A DNA stretch of 64,000 bases, taken from contig NC_017542.1 of assembly GCF_000237325.1 (NCBI RefSeq), positions 868,501 through 932,500 of the forward strand, written 5' to 3'. The notes under the pieces were generated by a model that searched no databases, had not been told where the DNA came from, and saw only the letters and a list, made by a program, of their open reading frames with translations. The translations under genes were made by a program, and so were the position numbers. Source of the DNA: Paenibacillus polymyxa M1 (lineage in GTDB: Bacteria > Bacillota > Bacilli > Paenibacillales > Paenibacillaceae). Positions 26,409-36,487 of this stretch are shown here, in pieces; the first letter of the stretch is position 1; the number at the start of each line of letters is the position of its first letter.

Positions 26409-29120
26409 TTACGCTTGAATCATTTGACGCAATACGGTTTGCAAAATACCACCGTTGTGGTAGTAGTCGATGTCGACGGTGCTGTCCAGACGGGCAGTGA
26501 CCGGGAATTCGAACTTGGTGCCATCCTCGCGTTTGGCTACAACCGTAAGTTCTTGACCTGGTTTCACGTCATTGTCAATGCCGAGAATATCGAAGGTTTC
26601 GCGACCATTGAGACCCAAGCTGGACCAGCCATAGCCTTCCTGGAATTGCAGCGGCAGTACACCCATGCCGACCAGGTTGCTGCGGTGAATCCGCTCGAAG
26701 CTTTCAGCAATGACGGCTTTAACACCTAACAACAGTGTACCTTTGGCCGCCCAGTCACGGGAGCTACCTGTGCCGTATTCCTTGCCGGCAATGACGATCA
26801 GGTTCTGATCGGCTGCCTGATATTTCATGGACGCATCATAGATGGACATTTCCTCATCTGTTGGCAAGTACTTGGTTACACCGCCCTCGGTGCCTGGAGC
26901 TACATTATTGCGGATACGGATGTTGGCGAATGTACCGCGCATCATGACTTCATGGTTACCGCGACGAGAGCCGTAGGAGTTGAAGTCCTTGCGTTCAACA
27001 CCATGCTCCTTCAAGTACAGTCCTGCCGGGCTGGAAGGGGCGATGTTGCCTGCTGGCGAGATGTGGTCAGTCGTGACCGAATCATTCAGCAGGGCAAGTA
27101 CACGGGCATTACGGATTTCCTTGATATCCTGCACACCATCTTGAAGTCCTTCAAAGAACGGCGGATTTTGAATATAAGTTGAGTTTTCATCCCACTCATA
27201 CAATTCGCCTTCAGGAACCGGAATGGAATTCCATTTCTCGTTGGCTGTAAATACATTTTCGTATTTGCGGCGGAACATATCCGGGCTGAGAGACAGGCTG
27301 ATCGCTTCTTTGATTTCTTCGGAAGAAGGCCAGATATCTTTCAGGTAGACAGGCTGATTGTCCTGATCGTAACCGAGTGGATCGTTCACCAAATCAATAT
27401 TTACCGTGCCGGCGAGAGCATAAGCGACTACCAGTGGCGGCGAACCAAGATAGTTGGCTTTGACCTGCGCATGCACACGGCCTTCAAAGTTCCGGTTGCC
27501 GGAAATGACTGCACCAACGGTCAGATCATGGTCTGTAATGGCCTGGCTCACTTCGTCAGGAAGTGGACCGGAGTTACCGATACAGGTCGCACAGCCGTAG
27601 CCTGCCACATGGAAGCCGAGGGCTTCGAGTGGTTCGATCAGCCCGGCTTTTTGCAGGTATTCCGTTACAACAAGGGAACCTGGTGTCAAGCTTGTTTTAA
27701 CATAGCCTGGCTTTTTGAGCCCGCGTTGTACTGCCTTTTTGGCGAGCAAGCCCGCGCCTAGCATAACGCTTGGGTTGGAGGTGTTCGTGCAGCTTGTAAT
27801 CGCTGCAATCACGACTGAGCCAGTGCCCAGCTCGCTGGTGGAGCCGTCTGGATGGGTCAGTGGAACTTTCTGTGCGATCTTTTCATCGCTCAGTCCATAG
27901 CCGCCTTTGTCTACCGGGGTACGGATAATGCCTTCGAAGGTTTCTTTCATGCGGCTGAGCTCAACACGGTCCTGCGGACGTTTGGGTCCGGCGAGACTCG
28001 GTACAACCGAAGCCAGATCCAGCTCAATCGTATCGCTGAACACAGGGTCTGGGGTATCGGCTGTGCGGAACATGCCTTGAGCTTTGTAATATTCCTCTAC
28101 GAGGCTGACTTGCTCATCGGAACGTCCGGTGCTGCGCAGGTAAGCCAGCGTTTCGGCATCAACCGGGAAAAAGCCGATCGTTGCGCCGTATTCCGGTGCC
28201 ATGTTGGCCACAGTCGCACGGTCAGCCAAGCTGATGTTGGCCAGACCTGGGCCGTAAAATTCTACGAATTTCCCGACCACGCCTTTTTTACGCAGCATTT
28301 GCGTAACTGTTAGCGCCAGGTCCGTAGCGGTAGCACCTTCTGACAGACTGCCTGTCAGTTTGAAGCCGATCACATCGGGAGTGACAAAATACAACGGCTG
28401 CCCCAGCATACCGGCCTCTGCCTCAATCCCGCCGACACCCCAGCCCACAACACCCAGCCCGTTAATCATCGTCGTATGGGAGTCCGTTCCCACGAGGGAA
28501 TCTGGGAAGACCACGGTTTCGCCGTCGATGGTTTTGGTCGCGGCTACGGAGGCGAGATACTCTAGATTAACCTGATGAACGATACCAGTGGACGGCGGCA
28601 CCGCACGGAAGTTATTGAATGCCGTTTGCGCCCAGCGCAGAAAACGATACCGTTCTTCGTTGCGTTCAAACTCTACATTAATATTGTAGTCCAGCGCGTC
28701 ACTGGTACCGAATGCATCAACCATAACCGAGTGGTCGATTACGAGATCGACGGGAACGAGCGGGTTGATTTGTTTCGGATCGCCGCCCGCTTTTTTCACC
28801 GTATCACGCATGGCCGCCAAATCGACAACCACCGGGACGCCTGTAAAATCCTGAAGCACAATACGTGCAGGAATGAACGGGATTTCCTTGTTGGTGTCAC
28901 GATCCTCAGCCCAGCCTGTCAGCTGCTGCACATGTTCCTCAGTAATGGCGCGTCCGTCAAACTGGCGAACCGCAGCTTCCAGCAACACTTTAATGGAGAA
29001 AGGCAGCTTGGCAACACCGCTTTTTCCTTGTTCCTCCAGTGCCTTAAGACTATAGTAGCGATAAGGCTTCCCGTTAACTTCCAAGCTACGGGCAATGGAG
29101 AATTGATCTTTTCCTGACAT
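26409..29120 (-). CDS. acnA: Aconitate hydratase
   Basis: A 903-residue monomeric AcnA/IRP-type aconitase, converting citrate to isocitrate in the TCA cycle; the related B. subtilis CitB also binds RNA when iron is short. The [4Fe-4S] ligands are in [12 protein letters not shown] and [10 protein letters not shown]; the [14 protein letters not shown] and SSRDWAAKG segments are intact, as are the C-terminal swivel domain and linker. The ATG at 29120 is chosen because AGGAGGT lies nine bases upstream; longer in-frame starts have no site. Monocistronic, ended by the terminator at 26343-26392. In Bacilli this gene is under CcpC and catabolite control; I could not identify those sites by eye. Confidence 0.97.
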   Translation of the reverse strand: MSGKDQFSIARSLEVNGKPYRYYSLKALEEQGKSGVAKLPFSIKVLLEAAVRQFDGRAITEEHVQQLTGWAEDRDTNKEIPFIPARIVLQDFTGVPVVVDLAAMRDTVKKAGGDPKQINPLVPVDLVIDHSVMVDAFGTSDALDYNINVEFERNEERYRFLRWAQTAFNNFRAVPPSTGIVHQVNLEYLASVAATKTIDGETVVFPDSLVGTDSHTTMINGLGVVGWGVGGIEAEAGMLGQPLYFVTPDVIGFKLTGSLSEGATATDLALTVTQMLRKKGVVGKFVEFYGPGLANISLADRATVANMAPEYGATIGFFPVDAETLAYLRSTGRSDEQVSLVEEYYKAQGMFRTADTPDPVFSDTIELDLASVVPSLAGPKRPQDRVELSRMKETFEGIIRTPVDKGGYGLSDEKIAQKVPLTHPDGSTSELGTGSVVIAAITSCTNTSNPSVMLGAGLLAKKAVQRGLKKPGYVKTSLTPGSLVVTEYLQKAGLIEPLEALGFHVAGYGCATCIGNSGPLPDEVSQAITDHDLTVGAVISGNRNFEGRVHAQVKANYLGSPPLVVAYALAGTVNIDLVNDPLGYDQDNQPVYLKDIWPSSEEIKEAISLSLSPDMFRRKYENVFTANEKWNSIPVPEGELYEWDENSTYIQNPPFFEGLQDGVQDIKEIRNARVLALLNDSVTTDHISPAGNIAPSSPAGLYLKEHGVERKDFNSYGSRRGNHEVMMRGTFANIRIRNNVAPGTEGGVTKYLPTDEEMSIYDASMKYQAADQNLIVIAGKEYGTGSSRDWAAKGTLLLGVKAVIAESFERIHRSNLVGMGVLPLQFQEGYGWSSLGLNGRETFDILGIDNDVKPGQELTVVAKREDGTKFEFPVTARLDSTVDIDYYHNGGILQTVLRQMIQA

Positions 29121-29544
29121 AAGTATTACCTCCTTGAAGTGGATGCTTGCGGGAAAATAGGGATGTCTTTTTTCGACGTCTTGCACAATTTGGTTTTAAT
29201 TGGTTGCGTTCTCAATTTCATCTTCAGCGGTTCATCGTAAGTTAAGAGGTTGAGATGAATGTAATTCGTTTCATTAGATGAAACATGATTTCAAAATGAT
29301 TGCTTTTGGATTAAGTATACCGTTTTCAGACGGTTCCGTAAAGTTTTTTTGACCTAAATTATGCGTGTCAGACTGGAAAATAAAACGTTCCGTTCCCCCG
29401 CGTTTTTCGATGTTCATACCAAGCTTTAGAGATTCATACTTATAGATAGAGAGCATATCAGACCAGAGAGGAAAGAAAGGAAGTTATATATCGGCGAGGT
29501 TATCCCCGAATAAGGATAGCAAGACGAAAAATGGAGGGATAGGG
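29121..29544. other. Intergenic region between divergent acnA and amidase-domain genes
   Basis: About 420 bp with the promoters of both genes. No other gene or definite motif was recognised. Confidence 0.4.
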
Positions 29545-30540
29545 ATGGGGGAGCGGGAATGGAAACAGGCCCTTTTTGCTTACGTGAATCAGTACAATCG
29601 CAGTGAGGTAAATGGTGTACCACAGCCGGATGAGTACCTGGAGGTGGGCCAGCGAATGGAGCGGGCAGCACGTGCGGCCAGGTTGGAGCAGTGGTACAGC
29701 GAACGGGACGCTGTTCCCCTACGCAGCGAGACACGCGCCAAGCCGATACGAATAGTGCAGGATACTCCGGATGAGGCAGTGGTCGATGTACAACTTCATG
29801 TGCGGCTCTTTTATGAGAAGGGCGGGATGACTCACCGGGAGGATCGGATTGAACGGGAGCGCCTGACGTTTACACGCGAGGGTGAAGCCTGGCAGGTGAC
29901 GAGGATTGAGCGTGATCCGGCAGAAAGAAAGCCAGCTGGAGGAGAGGTTCCTTTCGAACAAGCGTCGTTTAATCAGGGAGGAAGTCTGCCGCTGCTAAAT
30001 CGTGGTGTGCTGGGCTTCGGTTCATCAGCACGCCCCAGTCGATATCGCCGTGAAGAAGCAGCGGCCTATGCAGATCAGTGGTGGGATAGTTTTAACCCGG
30101 AGTTTGAGGCTTTTGATGTGGATTGCACCAATTATATCTCGCAGTGCCTCTTTGCAGGTGGTGCACCGATCCACTATACTGGTAAAAGAGAATCGGGCTG
30201 GTGGTATAAAGGACGGGTTGCCGGACGTGAGCTGTGGAGTTATAGCTGGGCGGTTTCCAACAGTCTGGAACGGTATTTGGGCTCCAGTTCCTGGGGGTTG
30301 ACCGCAGAGCAGGTGAGTCGACCGGAGCAGCTCATGCTGGGGGACGTCATTTTTTATGATTGGGATGGTGACGGAACTTTCCAGCACAGCACGGTGGTAA
30401 CGGCCTTTGATGCTGGCGGCATGCCGCTAGTCAATGCACATACGGTAAGCTCCAGACATCGTTATTGGGACTATAAAAATTCGTATGCGTGGACGGACAA
30501 TACGGTATATCGCTTTTATCACATCGCCGACTATTTTTAA
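29545..30540 (+). CDS. Amidase_6-domain protein
   Basis: A 331-residue protein. Residues about 165-331 form the Amidase_6 domain, an NlpC/P60-like cysteine amidase fold: YRREEAAAYADQWWDS..., then the catalytic Cys in DCTNYISQCLF, an aromatic patch (GWWYKG, WSYSW), LGDVIFYDWDGDG, the catalytic His in FQHSTVV, and a polar residue in VNAHTV. Residues about 1-150 are a charged alpha/beta region of unknown kind. No signal peptide is visible although many homologues are secreted or spore-associated. The substrate could be peptidoglycan peptides. A good AATGGAGGG site is present. The Ddl gene follows after 73 bp, so they may share a transcript. Confidence 0.82.
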   Translation: MGEREWKQALFAYVNQYNRSEVNGVPQPDEYLEVGQRMERAARAARLEQWYSERDAVPLRSETRAKPIRIVQDTPDEAVVDVQLHVRLFYEKGGMTHREDRIERERLTFTREGEAWQVTRIERDPAERKPAGGEVPFEQASFNQGGSLPLLNRGVLGFGSSARPSRYRREEAAAYADQWWDSFNPEFEAFDVDCTNYISQCLFAGGAPIHYTGKRESGWWYKGRVAGRELWSYSWAVSNSLERYLGSSSWGLTAEQVSRPEQLMLGDVIFYDWDGDGTFQHSTVVTAFDAGGMPLVNAHTVSSRHRYWDYKNSYAWTDNTVYRFYHIADYF

Positions 30541-30613
30541 ATGAGATGATGGATAACAGGTACAGGGAAGCAAATCAGGCACAATGACGAAAGCAAGAAA
30601 GCGGAGGATAGGC

Positions 30614-31702
30614 ATGGCAAATCAAAAATTAACCGTAGGGCTGGTGTACGGTGGTAAATCGGGCGAACATGAGGTATCGCTGCAAACGGCGTATGCGGTA
30701 ATGAACGCTTTTAACTATGAGAAATACGAGATTATTCCTTTTTATATTACGAAGGCTGGCGATTGGCGTAGAGGGACGCTGTTAAATGCGCCTCTGACTA
30801 CTGTAGAGCAATTGAAGCTGGAGCATGCTGAGGGCGGCACCAAGGCGGCATTAGATACGTTGTTCGGCAAGCTGTATGGAGAGCAGACACTGGATGTACT
30901 GTTTCCGCTGCTGCACGGCACCTTTGGCGAGGACGGAACGATTCAGGGTCTGTTCGAAATGGCGGATATGCCCTATGTCGGGGCAGGAGTGCTGGCTTCG
31001 GCAGCAGGTATGGATAAAGGCGTCATGAAGAAGCTGTTTGAGCATGCAGGATTGCCGCAAGTGAAATACTGCTATTTTAATAGTACACAGTGGGCACAAA
31101 CCGGTCATGACTTGGTGCGTAACATTGAAACTGAGCTAGGTTATCCTTGCTTTGTCAAACCAGCCAATCTGGGATCAAGTGTCGGTATTTCCAAAGCGAG
31201 TAACCGAGAAGAACTGGAAAAGGCTGTAGATCTGGCTTTGCAATTTGATCTGAAGGTGATCGTGGAAGAGTACGTCGATGCCCGTGAGATTGAGGTCAGC
31301 GTACTTGGTAATGATGAGCCGATTGCCTCGGTACCGGGTGAAATTGTGTCGTCGAGTGATTACTACGACTATGCTGCCAAATATACCGATGGTCAATCGG
31401 AAATGCTCATTCCGGCACCACTGGACGAGGAAGTGGCAGATCGTATCCGTGAATCCGCATTGCAAGCTTTCCGCGCTCTGGAAGGTTGCGGGATTTCCCG
31501 TGCAGATTTCTTCGTCAGACGCTCAGATGGACATATCCTTATTAATGAAGTGAATACGATGCCTGGCTTTACACCGTTCAGCATGTATCCATTGTTGTGG
31601 AGAGAAACCGGCGTATCCTATGTAAATCTACTGGATCGCATGATTGCTCTTGCACTGGAGCGTTATGAGCGCCGGTCGGCACTTCACTATGAGAACTCAT
31701 AA
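30614..31702 (+). CDS. ddl: D-alanine--D-alanine ligase
   Basis: A 362-residue ATP-grasp ligase that makes the D-Ala-D-Ala dipeptide for peptidoglycan. It has GGKSGEHEVSL at its start, the ATP lid and Mg-binding acids (RADFFV, INEVNTMPGFT), and the loop YDYAAKY, whose tyrosine is typical of D-Ala-D-Ala rather than D-Ala-D-Lac ligases. The ATG at 30614 follows GCGGAGGA by five to six bases; upstream in-frame ATG 30584 has no good site. The nearby amidase-domain protein and Ddl would both act on the cell wall, though the link is only positional. Confidence 0.95.
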   Translation: MANQKLTVGLVYGGKSGEHEVSLQTAYAVMNAFNYEKYEIIPFYITKAGDWRRGTLLNAPLTTVEQLKLEHAEGGTKAALDTLFGKLYGEQTLDVLFPLLHGTFGEDGTIQGLFEMADMPYVGAGVLASAAGMDKGVMKKLFEHAGLPQVKYCYFNSTQWAQTGHDLVRNIETELGYPCFVKPANLGSSVGISKASNREELEKAVDLALQFDLKVIVEEYVDAREIEVSVLGNDEPIASVPGEIVSSSDYYDYAAKYTDGQSEMLIPAPLDEEVADRIRESALQAFRALEGCGISRADFFVRRSDGHILINEVNTMPGFTPFSMYPLLWRETGVSYVNLLDRMIALALERYERRSALHYENS

Positions 31703-31714
31703 ACGAAAAAAATG

Positions 31715-31742
31715 AAGGGGAGCTGATCACTCTCCTTTTTGT
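31715..31742 (+). terminator. Terminator of ddl
   Basis: AAGGGGAG-CTGATCA-CTCTCCTTTTTG forms a short hairpin with a T tail 13 bp past the stop. Confidence 0.65.
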
Positions 31743-31806
31743 TCATATATATTGATGTACTTGAGCATTTTACCAAACCCTTAAATATGAAAGGTGGCGG
31801 CTAGAC

Positions 31807-32130
31807 ATGGGCTTTCAAACTGAATTTAACTCGGTGTGCAAATTCAAGAGCGAACAAGAACTTTATGAACTGCTGGAATATGGACGTGGCAAAATGGTTA
31901 AATCCGGACTGCGTGTTTTTCCGACAGGACAGAAGGTCATCGCATACAGCGTGGACAACGTGGCAGTAGCCATCGTTCAGATTGTGGGCTGTATCGCCGA
32001 AATCAATTTCCAAGGTGACGAAGTGACCGAGGTAGAAATGACTCTCATTCGTAAGCTGAATGAAGAGGAATCAAGAATTCAGACCGCATTGGCGGATGAA
32101 ATGTTTTTTGGAATACAGCAGCAATCCTAG
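31807..32130 (+). CDS. Uncharacterised protein, DUF2584-like
   Basis: A 107-residue protein. MGFQTEFNS... followed by a helical spacer and VKSGLRVFPTGQKVIAYS resembles the short DUF2584 proteins (MG....E.NT...G.R.(Y/F)P.G..I). Residues about 48-80 look like four beta strands (VAVAIVQIVGCIAEINFQG), and the C-terminus is a charged helix. It starts with GGTGGCGG upstream. No catalytic motif is visible. It may be a small cytoplasmic beta-rich protein; the DUF match is from memory of the pattern and is not firm. Confidence 0.5.
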   Translation: MGFQTEFNSVCKFKSEQELYELLEYGRGKMVKSGLRVFPTGQKVIAYSVDNVAVAIVQIVGCIAEINFQGDEVTEVEMTLIRKLNEEESRIQTALADEMFFGIQQQS

Positions 32131-32269
32131 CTGTTTGTTTCTTACAGTTTTGTGCAATACACCGAATCAGCAGGTGCTTTTCCGGGTATGATCAGTAGAA
32201 AAGGGGTTTAGGTCACAGAATGAAAGCGGCCTTGCCATCTACTGCAAACTGCTGAAAGGAAGGACATCT

Positions 32270-33271
32270 ATGATCGTAAGGTTCGGATATGTTGCCATGT
32301 CAGTCACCGTGCAAAATGCATCCCCTTCTAAAACTATGACCATGGCCAGCTTTAACAAGATCGGAGACCGAGAAGCGGCGATCCGCAAGCTAGAACGGAT
32401 TGCAGCCGAAAATCTCCATAATACATTGAGGCTACTGCGTCATAATCGTGCGAGTGATATTCAGGTCTATCGTTTCTCATCCAAGCTGATTCCGCTTGCG
32501 ACCCATCAGGATCTGCGGGACTGGGACCCGTTTGAGGCGCTTGCCGCTGATTTTGCAGAGGTGGGGGACTATGTCAAGGCGAATAAGATGAGGGTATCGT
32601 TTCACCCCGATCATTTTACAGTGCTCAGCACTCCCCGTCCTGAAGTGTTGCAGAGCTCCATTAATGATCTGAAGTACCACGTGGCGATGCTGGAGGCCAT
32701 GGGACTTGGTGCCGAAGCCAAGAACAACATTCATATTGGTGGTGCCTACGGAGATAAGGTGACCTCAGGTCAACGTTTTGTAGAGCAAGTGAATGCCCTG
32801 GATCTTTCATTAAGACAACGGTTAACATTGGAAAATGATGATAAAACGTTCAATGCGGTGGAAACACTGGAAGCTTGCAAAATAACGGGCTTGCCGATGG
32901 TTCTCGATATTCATCATCAATGGGTCAATAACGAGGGGGAGAAGCCGTGGGAGCTTTGGCCGGATATATTGGATACCTGGAAAGGGGAATTGGCTCAAGC
33001 CGGATCTTCTACTGATCATCCATTGCCGCCCAAAATTCATGCCTCCAGTCCTAAAAGTGAAAAAGACCCTCGTGGTCATGCAGACGGTGTTCTGGTGGAG
33101 CCGTTGCTGACCTTTCTGCGTAATATTGCTGGATATACGGATCGGATTGATGTCATGCTTGAAGCCAAACTTAAGGATGAAGCATTGTTCGGATTAATGA
33201 ATGAACTGCGTCTTCAGGAAGATAACGGGGTCAAAGTGTTGGATGGGGCTTCCATAGAAATTACGCCTTAA
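32270..33271 (+). CDS. uvsE: UV DNA damage endonuclease UvsE
   Basis: A 333-residue TIM-barrel endonuclease that nicks DNA 5' to UV photoproducts and starts alternative excision repair. It begins with the typical IVRFGYVAMS; metal and substrate residues are seen in RFSSKLIPL, MRVSFHPDHF, NIHIGGAYGDK, LTLENDD, LDIHHQW and KIHASSPKS. The C-terminal VMLEAKLKDEAL closes the barrel. The AAAGGAAGG site precedes the ATG. In Bacilli uvsE is found in spore-formers, consistent with UV tolerance of spores. It appears to be transcribed alone. Confidence 0.95.
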   Translation: MIVRFGYVAMSVTVQNASPSKTMTMASFNKIGDREAAIRKLERIAAENLHNTLRLLRHNRASDIQVYRFSSKLIPLATHQDLRDWDPFEALAADFAEVGDYVKANKMRVSFHPDHFTVLSTPRPEVLQSSINDLKYHVAMLEAMGLGAEAKNNIHIGGAYGDKVTSGQRFVEQVNALDLSLRQRLTLENDDKTFNAVETLEACKITGLPMVLDIHHQWVNNEGEKPWELWPDILDTWKGELAQAGSSTDHPLPPKIHASSPKSEKDPRGHADGVLVEPLLTFLRNIAGYTDRIDVMLEAKLKDEALFGLMNELRLQEDNGVKVLDGASIEITP

Positions 33272-33372
33272 AAAGTAGTATTTTGCGGATAAAGCTTCCA
33301 TATGGAGAAACTTTATGAAGCTTATTGTGTATACTAGAATGTGTAAACTAGCAAACTTGTACTGAAACAGAG

Positions 33373-34311
33373 ATGGTTAAGAGACTGTCTGGAGGGCAGA
33401 TTCGTAAACCACGTAACAATGATATAGAAAGTAGAGTGAACACGTTGAACGAACATGAAAACGAAAAGGTTCCCTATATCGTATCAGGAAAAAGCTATAC
33501 GGCCGTGGCTATTAATGCGGCATCCAAAGCCGGGGAATGGATTAAGAGCAGACTGGGCACTGTTGAACAATTGAATACCAAGCAATCTTCGACCGATCTA
33601 GTAACCGAGGTAGATAAAGGTGCAGAACAGATGATTCGCAGACTTATTCTCACCCATTTTCCCGATCATGCCATTTTGGGTGAAGAAGGGGTAGAGCCGG
33701 GAGCTGAAGCTTCAGCCCGAGCATTAGAGGCTGCCCGTGAAGAGGAATATTTATGGATTATTGATCCGGTAGACGGCACTACCAATTTCGTGCACAGTCT
33801 GCCGTACTACAGTGTGTCTATTGCCTTGGCTCATCGTGGCGAAGTGATTGTCGGGGTAATTTATGATCCGTCCCGTGATGAAATGTTTGTAGCGGAAAAG
33901 GGAAAAGGCGCATACGTCCACGGAAATCGCATGCAAGCATCGAAAGAAGAAACGCTGGGAGATAGTCTGGTGTGCATCGGCTTCCCGCCGGATCGTACGT
34001 ATGCACAACCGTTGAATATGAAAATTACGCAGGTTCTTACACCTCAGGTACGGGGCATTCGGGCGCTCGGCTCGGCAGCCTTGCATTTGGCTTATGTGGC
34101 GTCGGGACGTTTGTCCGCTTATTGCGAAATCGGTTTGAATGCCTGGGATGTGGCCGCGGGTGCTTTGTTGGTACAGGAATCAGGAGGCACCATTACGAAC
34201 ACATTAGGCCAACCTTATGACCTGAGTGTACGGCATGTTGTAGCTACGAATACAGCTATTCATTCTCAACTTATTCAAGTGCTGAAAGAAGCGGACGCAA
34301 CCGGGTTATAA
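33373..34311 (+). CDS. Inositol monophosphatase-family phosphatase
   Basis: Up to 312 residues; the phosphatase domain spans about 38-300. The Mg-binding motifs GEEG, IDPVDGTTNFVHSLPYY (DPxDGT) and NAWDVAAGALLVQESGG (WD..AG) are all intact, so it is an active lithium-sensitive-type phosphatase on inositol phosphate, fructose-1,6-bisphosphate or a nucleotide such as PAP. The start is unclear: ATG 33373 lacks a good site, while GTG 33436 and TTG 33445 lie before the region where homologues start. The extra ~20 N-terminal residues are basic and not conserved. It precedes a small ORF by 36 bp. Confidence 0.88.
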   Translation: MVKRLSGGQIRKPRNNDIESRVNTLNEHENEKVPYIVSGKSYTAVAINAASKAGEWIKSRLGTVEQLNTKQSSTDLVTEVDKGAEQMIRRLILTHFPDHAILGEEGVEPGAEASARALEAAREEEYLWIIDPVDGTTNFVHSLPYYSVSIALAHRGEVIVGVIYDPSRDEMFVAEKGKGAYVHGNRMQASKEETLGDSLVCIGFPPDRTYAQPLNMKITQVLTPQVRGIRALGSAALHLAYVASGRLSAYCEIGLNAWDVAAGALLVQESGGTITNTLGQPYDLSVRHVVATNTAIHSQLIQVLKEADATGL

Positions 34312-34347
34312 TACTACGTAACCATCATCCTGAAGGAGGAAATCGCG

Positions 34348-34590
34348 ATGAGCCAATCCGAAGAATTGGAACGCCAGCTCAGTGAACTGCTGACGGAAGG
34401 CGAAATTCGTGAGAATGAGGCCAAAAAACGGGAACGACTCAGCCCCAAATATGAGGTGCGGGTTCAGACTCAAATGGACCCTATTGTCGAAGAGACGCGT
34501 AAATACCGGAGTATGGCACGTGAACTTGATGACCGATATGACGAATATATGAGCAAGGCGGACAAATCGAAAGCAAACGATCAACGCTAA
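34348..34590 (+). CDS. Small charged protein, uncharacterised
   Basis: An 80-residue protein, almost all helix with very high Glu/Lys/Arg content, begins MSQSEELERQLSELL and continues as probable coiled coil, with a YEVRV segment in the middle. A very good AAGGAGGA site lies upstream of ATG 34348. It follows the phosphatase gene by 36 bp and may be cotranscribed. I do not recognise a family; similar short acidic/basic coiled-coil proteins are common in Paenibacillus. No function is proposed. Confidence 0.6.
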   Translation: MSQSEELERQLSELLTEGEIRENEAKKRERLSPKYEVRVQTQMDPIVEETRKYRSMARELDDRYDEYMSKADKSKANDQR

Positions 34591-34663
34591 GCAAACCCAA
34601 ATACCTCTTGCCGAATGATCAAGGCATGGGGTATTTTGTATAATATATAGAGTTTTCTCCATT

Positions 34664-36487
34664 TTGAGCTGGACCGTGCAGGATGAGCGAAGGAGGCGAC
34701 ATGTACTGATTACCTATTTTAAGAGCGCTTACAAAAATGCTGGAATCCATCATAAGATGGTACTGCTGATTACGGTGCTCATGCTGGTTAATTTTGCGGT
34801 TGTTGCAGTCATACTTAAATACGTATTTCATATTTATGATAATCAAATGTACAAAAAGACATCCGAGGTACTCAATATTTCTTCAATTGGCATTGAAAAT
34901 GAACTGAAGGATGTTGAAAAGGTTACTTTTAAGGTAATAACGGACGAGCAGCTTCAGCGTTATTTGCTCCAGTTGGAAAAGGAAACGTCACCTTATGTCA
35001 AAATGGTACTGCGCAAAAAAATAACGAATAGGCTTATTGCCTTTGCCGGCTCTGAAACCTATGTCTATTCTATGATGGTAATCGACAAAGAGGGACAGGT
35101 GATGAGTGCGGGCAACCGCGAAGGTATCCCCCAAGAGCTTCGATCCACCCTGTCGGAGTTGGCAGACGAATATGACGGCTCTCATGCATGGTATGCGGCA
35201 GGCCATTCCTCCTTGCTGGCAGCACGGCAATTCAAATCTTTTACCGATTCCAATTTTACGCTGAACGGGCTTGGAACGCTTGCGATTCGTGTGCGAATTG
35301 ACCGGATTGTAGCGGATCGTGTGCAGACCTCCGGCCGTGACGGACAGTTGATGATTACAGACGGAAGACGGATGATTTATCCCGAAACACCGCTTTTGAG
35401 TGAGAGCGATATTCAGGCAGAGCTTGGGCGGAAGCAGCCTTACGGGATCGCGACCTATACAGGCGGGACCTTTTTTGCTGCTCAAATCAAATCCTCTTAT
35501 ACGGGCTGGACGTATTTACATATGACTCCCTTTGATGATATGTTTCGCAGTATTACGATAATCAAAGAGATTGTAAGCGCTATTTTTGTCATTATGCTGC
35601 TTATTGCATTGGCGCTAGGAGCCAGGCTGTCGGGCAGCATTACCCAACCGATCGTTCAGTTGATCCAGAATATGCGTAAAATAGAAAAAGGGGATCTCGA
35701 CCGTCTGGAAGAGGAAGCGCTTGGAGCGGTCCCCCTTTCCACACAGGATGAGGTAGGCTTACTACATCGGACGTATAAGAAGATGATCCGCCGGATCCGT
35801 GAGCTTATTAATGAGAATGTTGCCAAGCAGCTACTGCTGCGGGAAACAGAGCTAAAGGCGCTTCAGGCACAGATAAATCCACATTTTTTATACAATACAT
35901 TAGAGTCTGTGAACTGGCTCGCCAAGGCCAATAAACAGGATCGGATTTCAGAAATGGTGGAAGCCCTTGCTTTTTTATTACGCAGCGCGGTCAGTTTTGA
36001 AGAACAGCTGATTCCGCTTCAAAAAGAGCTGGATATCGTGAGAAGCTACGTAACGATCCAAAAAACACGTTTTGATGAACGTCTCGTTTTCCATCTCGAT
36101 GTCCCGGAAGAATTGATGGACGCGCAAATTCCGAAGCTAACACTTCAGCCCTTGGTGGAGAATGCAATCCATTATGCGCTGGAGCCGCGTATTGAACCGT
36201 GTCGGATCACGATTGTGGTCAGAGAAAGCGAAGGGGCGCTGTTCCTGCGGGTTGAAGATGACGGACCTGGAATGACCCCGGATTTCTTGGAAAAGCTGCG
36301 GAGCGGACAGATCACCACCCGTGGGCGGGGGATTGGACTTGCGAATATTCAAGAACGGATTAACCTGACATTTGGTACACCTTGGGGGATAGAGCTGCAT
36401 AGCGAGTCAGGAGCAGGAACGTCAATTCATGTCTGTATTCCATATGTGAAAGGGGATCAGGGTCGTGTACAAGGTGCTACTGGTTGA
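34664..36487 (+). CDS. Sensor histidine kinase, YesM type (pectin locus)
   Basis: Up to 607 residues. Membrane span 1 (about 33-53), an extracellular dCache-like sensor (about 55-300), span 2 (about 305-328), HAMP linker (about 330-385), the His_kinase domain with phospho-His in QINPHFLYNTLES (about 407), and HATPase_c (about 495-600; ENAIHYALE, DDGPGM, GRGIGLANIQERI). It is the sensor of the pair with the response regulator that overlaps it by 23 bp. The start is odd: TTG 34664 has no ribosome site, and AGGAGG at 34691-34696 is followed by an ATG in the wrong frame (ATGTACTGA). The in-frame CTG at 34706 has ideal spacing (9 bases) and may be the true start. Confidence 0.92.
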   Translation: MSWTVQDERRRRHVLITYFKSAYKNAGIHHKMVLLITVLMLVNFAVVAVILKYVFHIYDNQMYKKTSEVLNISSIGIENELKDVEKVTFKVITDEQLQRYLLQLEKETSPYVKMVLRKKITNRLIAFAGSETYVYSMMVIDKEGQVMSAGNREGIPQELRSTLSELADEYDGSHAWYAAGHSSLLAARQFKSFTDSNFTLNGLGTLAIRVRIDRIVADRVQTSGRDGQLMITDGRRMIYPETPLLSESDIQAELGRKQPYGIATYTGGTFFAAQIKSSYTGWTYLHMTPFDDMFRSITIIKEIVSAIFVIMLLIALALGARLSGSITQPIVQLIQNMRKIEKGDLDRLEEEALGAVPLSTQDEVGLLHRTYKKMIRRIRELINENVAKQLLLRETELKALQAQINPHFLYNTLESVNWLAKANKQDRISEMVEALAFLLRSAVSFEEQLIPLQKELDIVRSYVTIQKTRFDERLVFHLDVPEELMDAQIPKLTLQPLVENAIHYALEPRIEPCRITIVVRESEGALFLRVEDDGPGMTPDFLEKLRSGQITTRGRGIGLANIQERINLTFGTPWGIELHSESGAGTSIHVCIPYVKGDQGRVQGATG

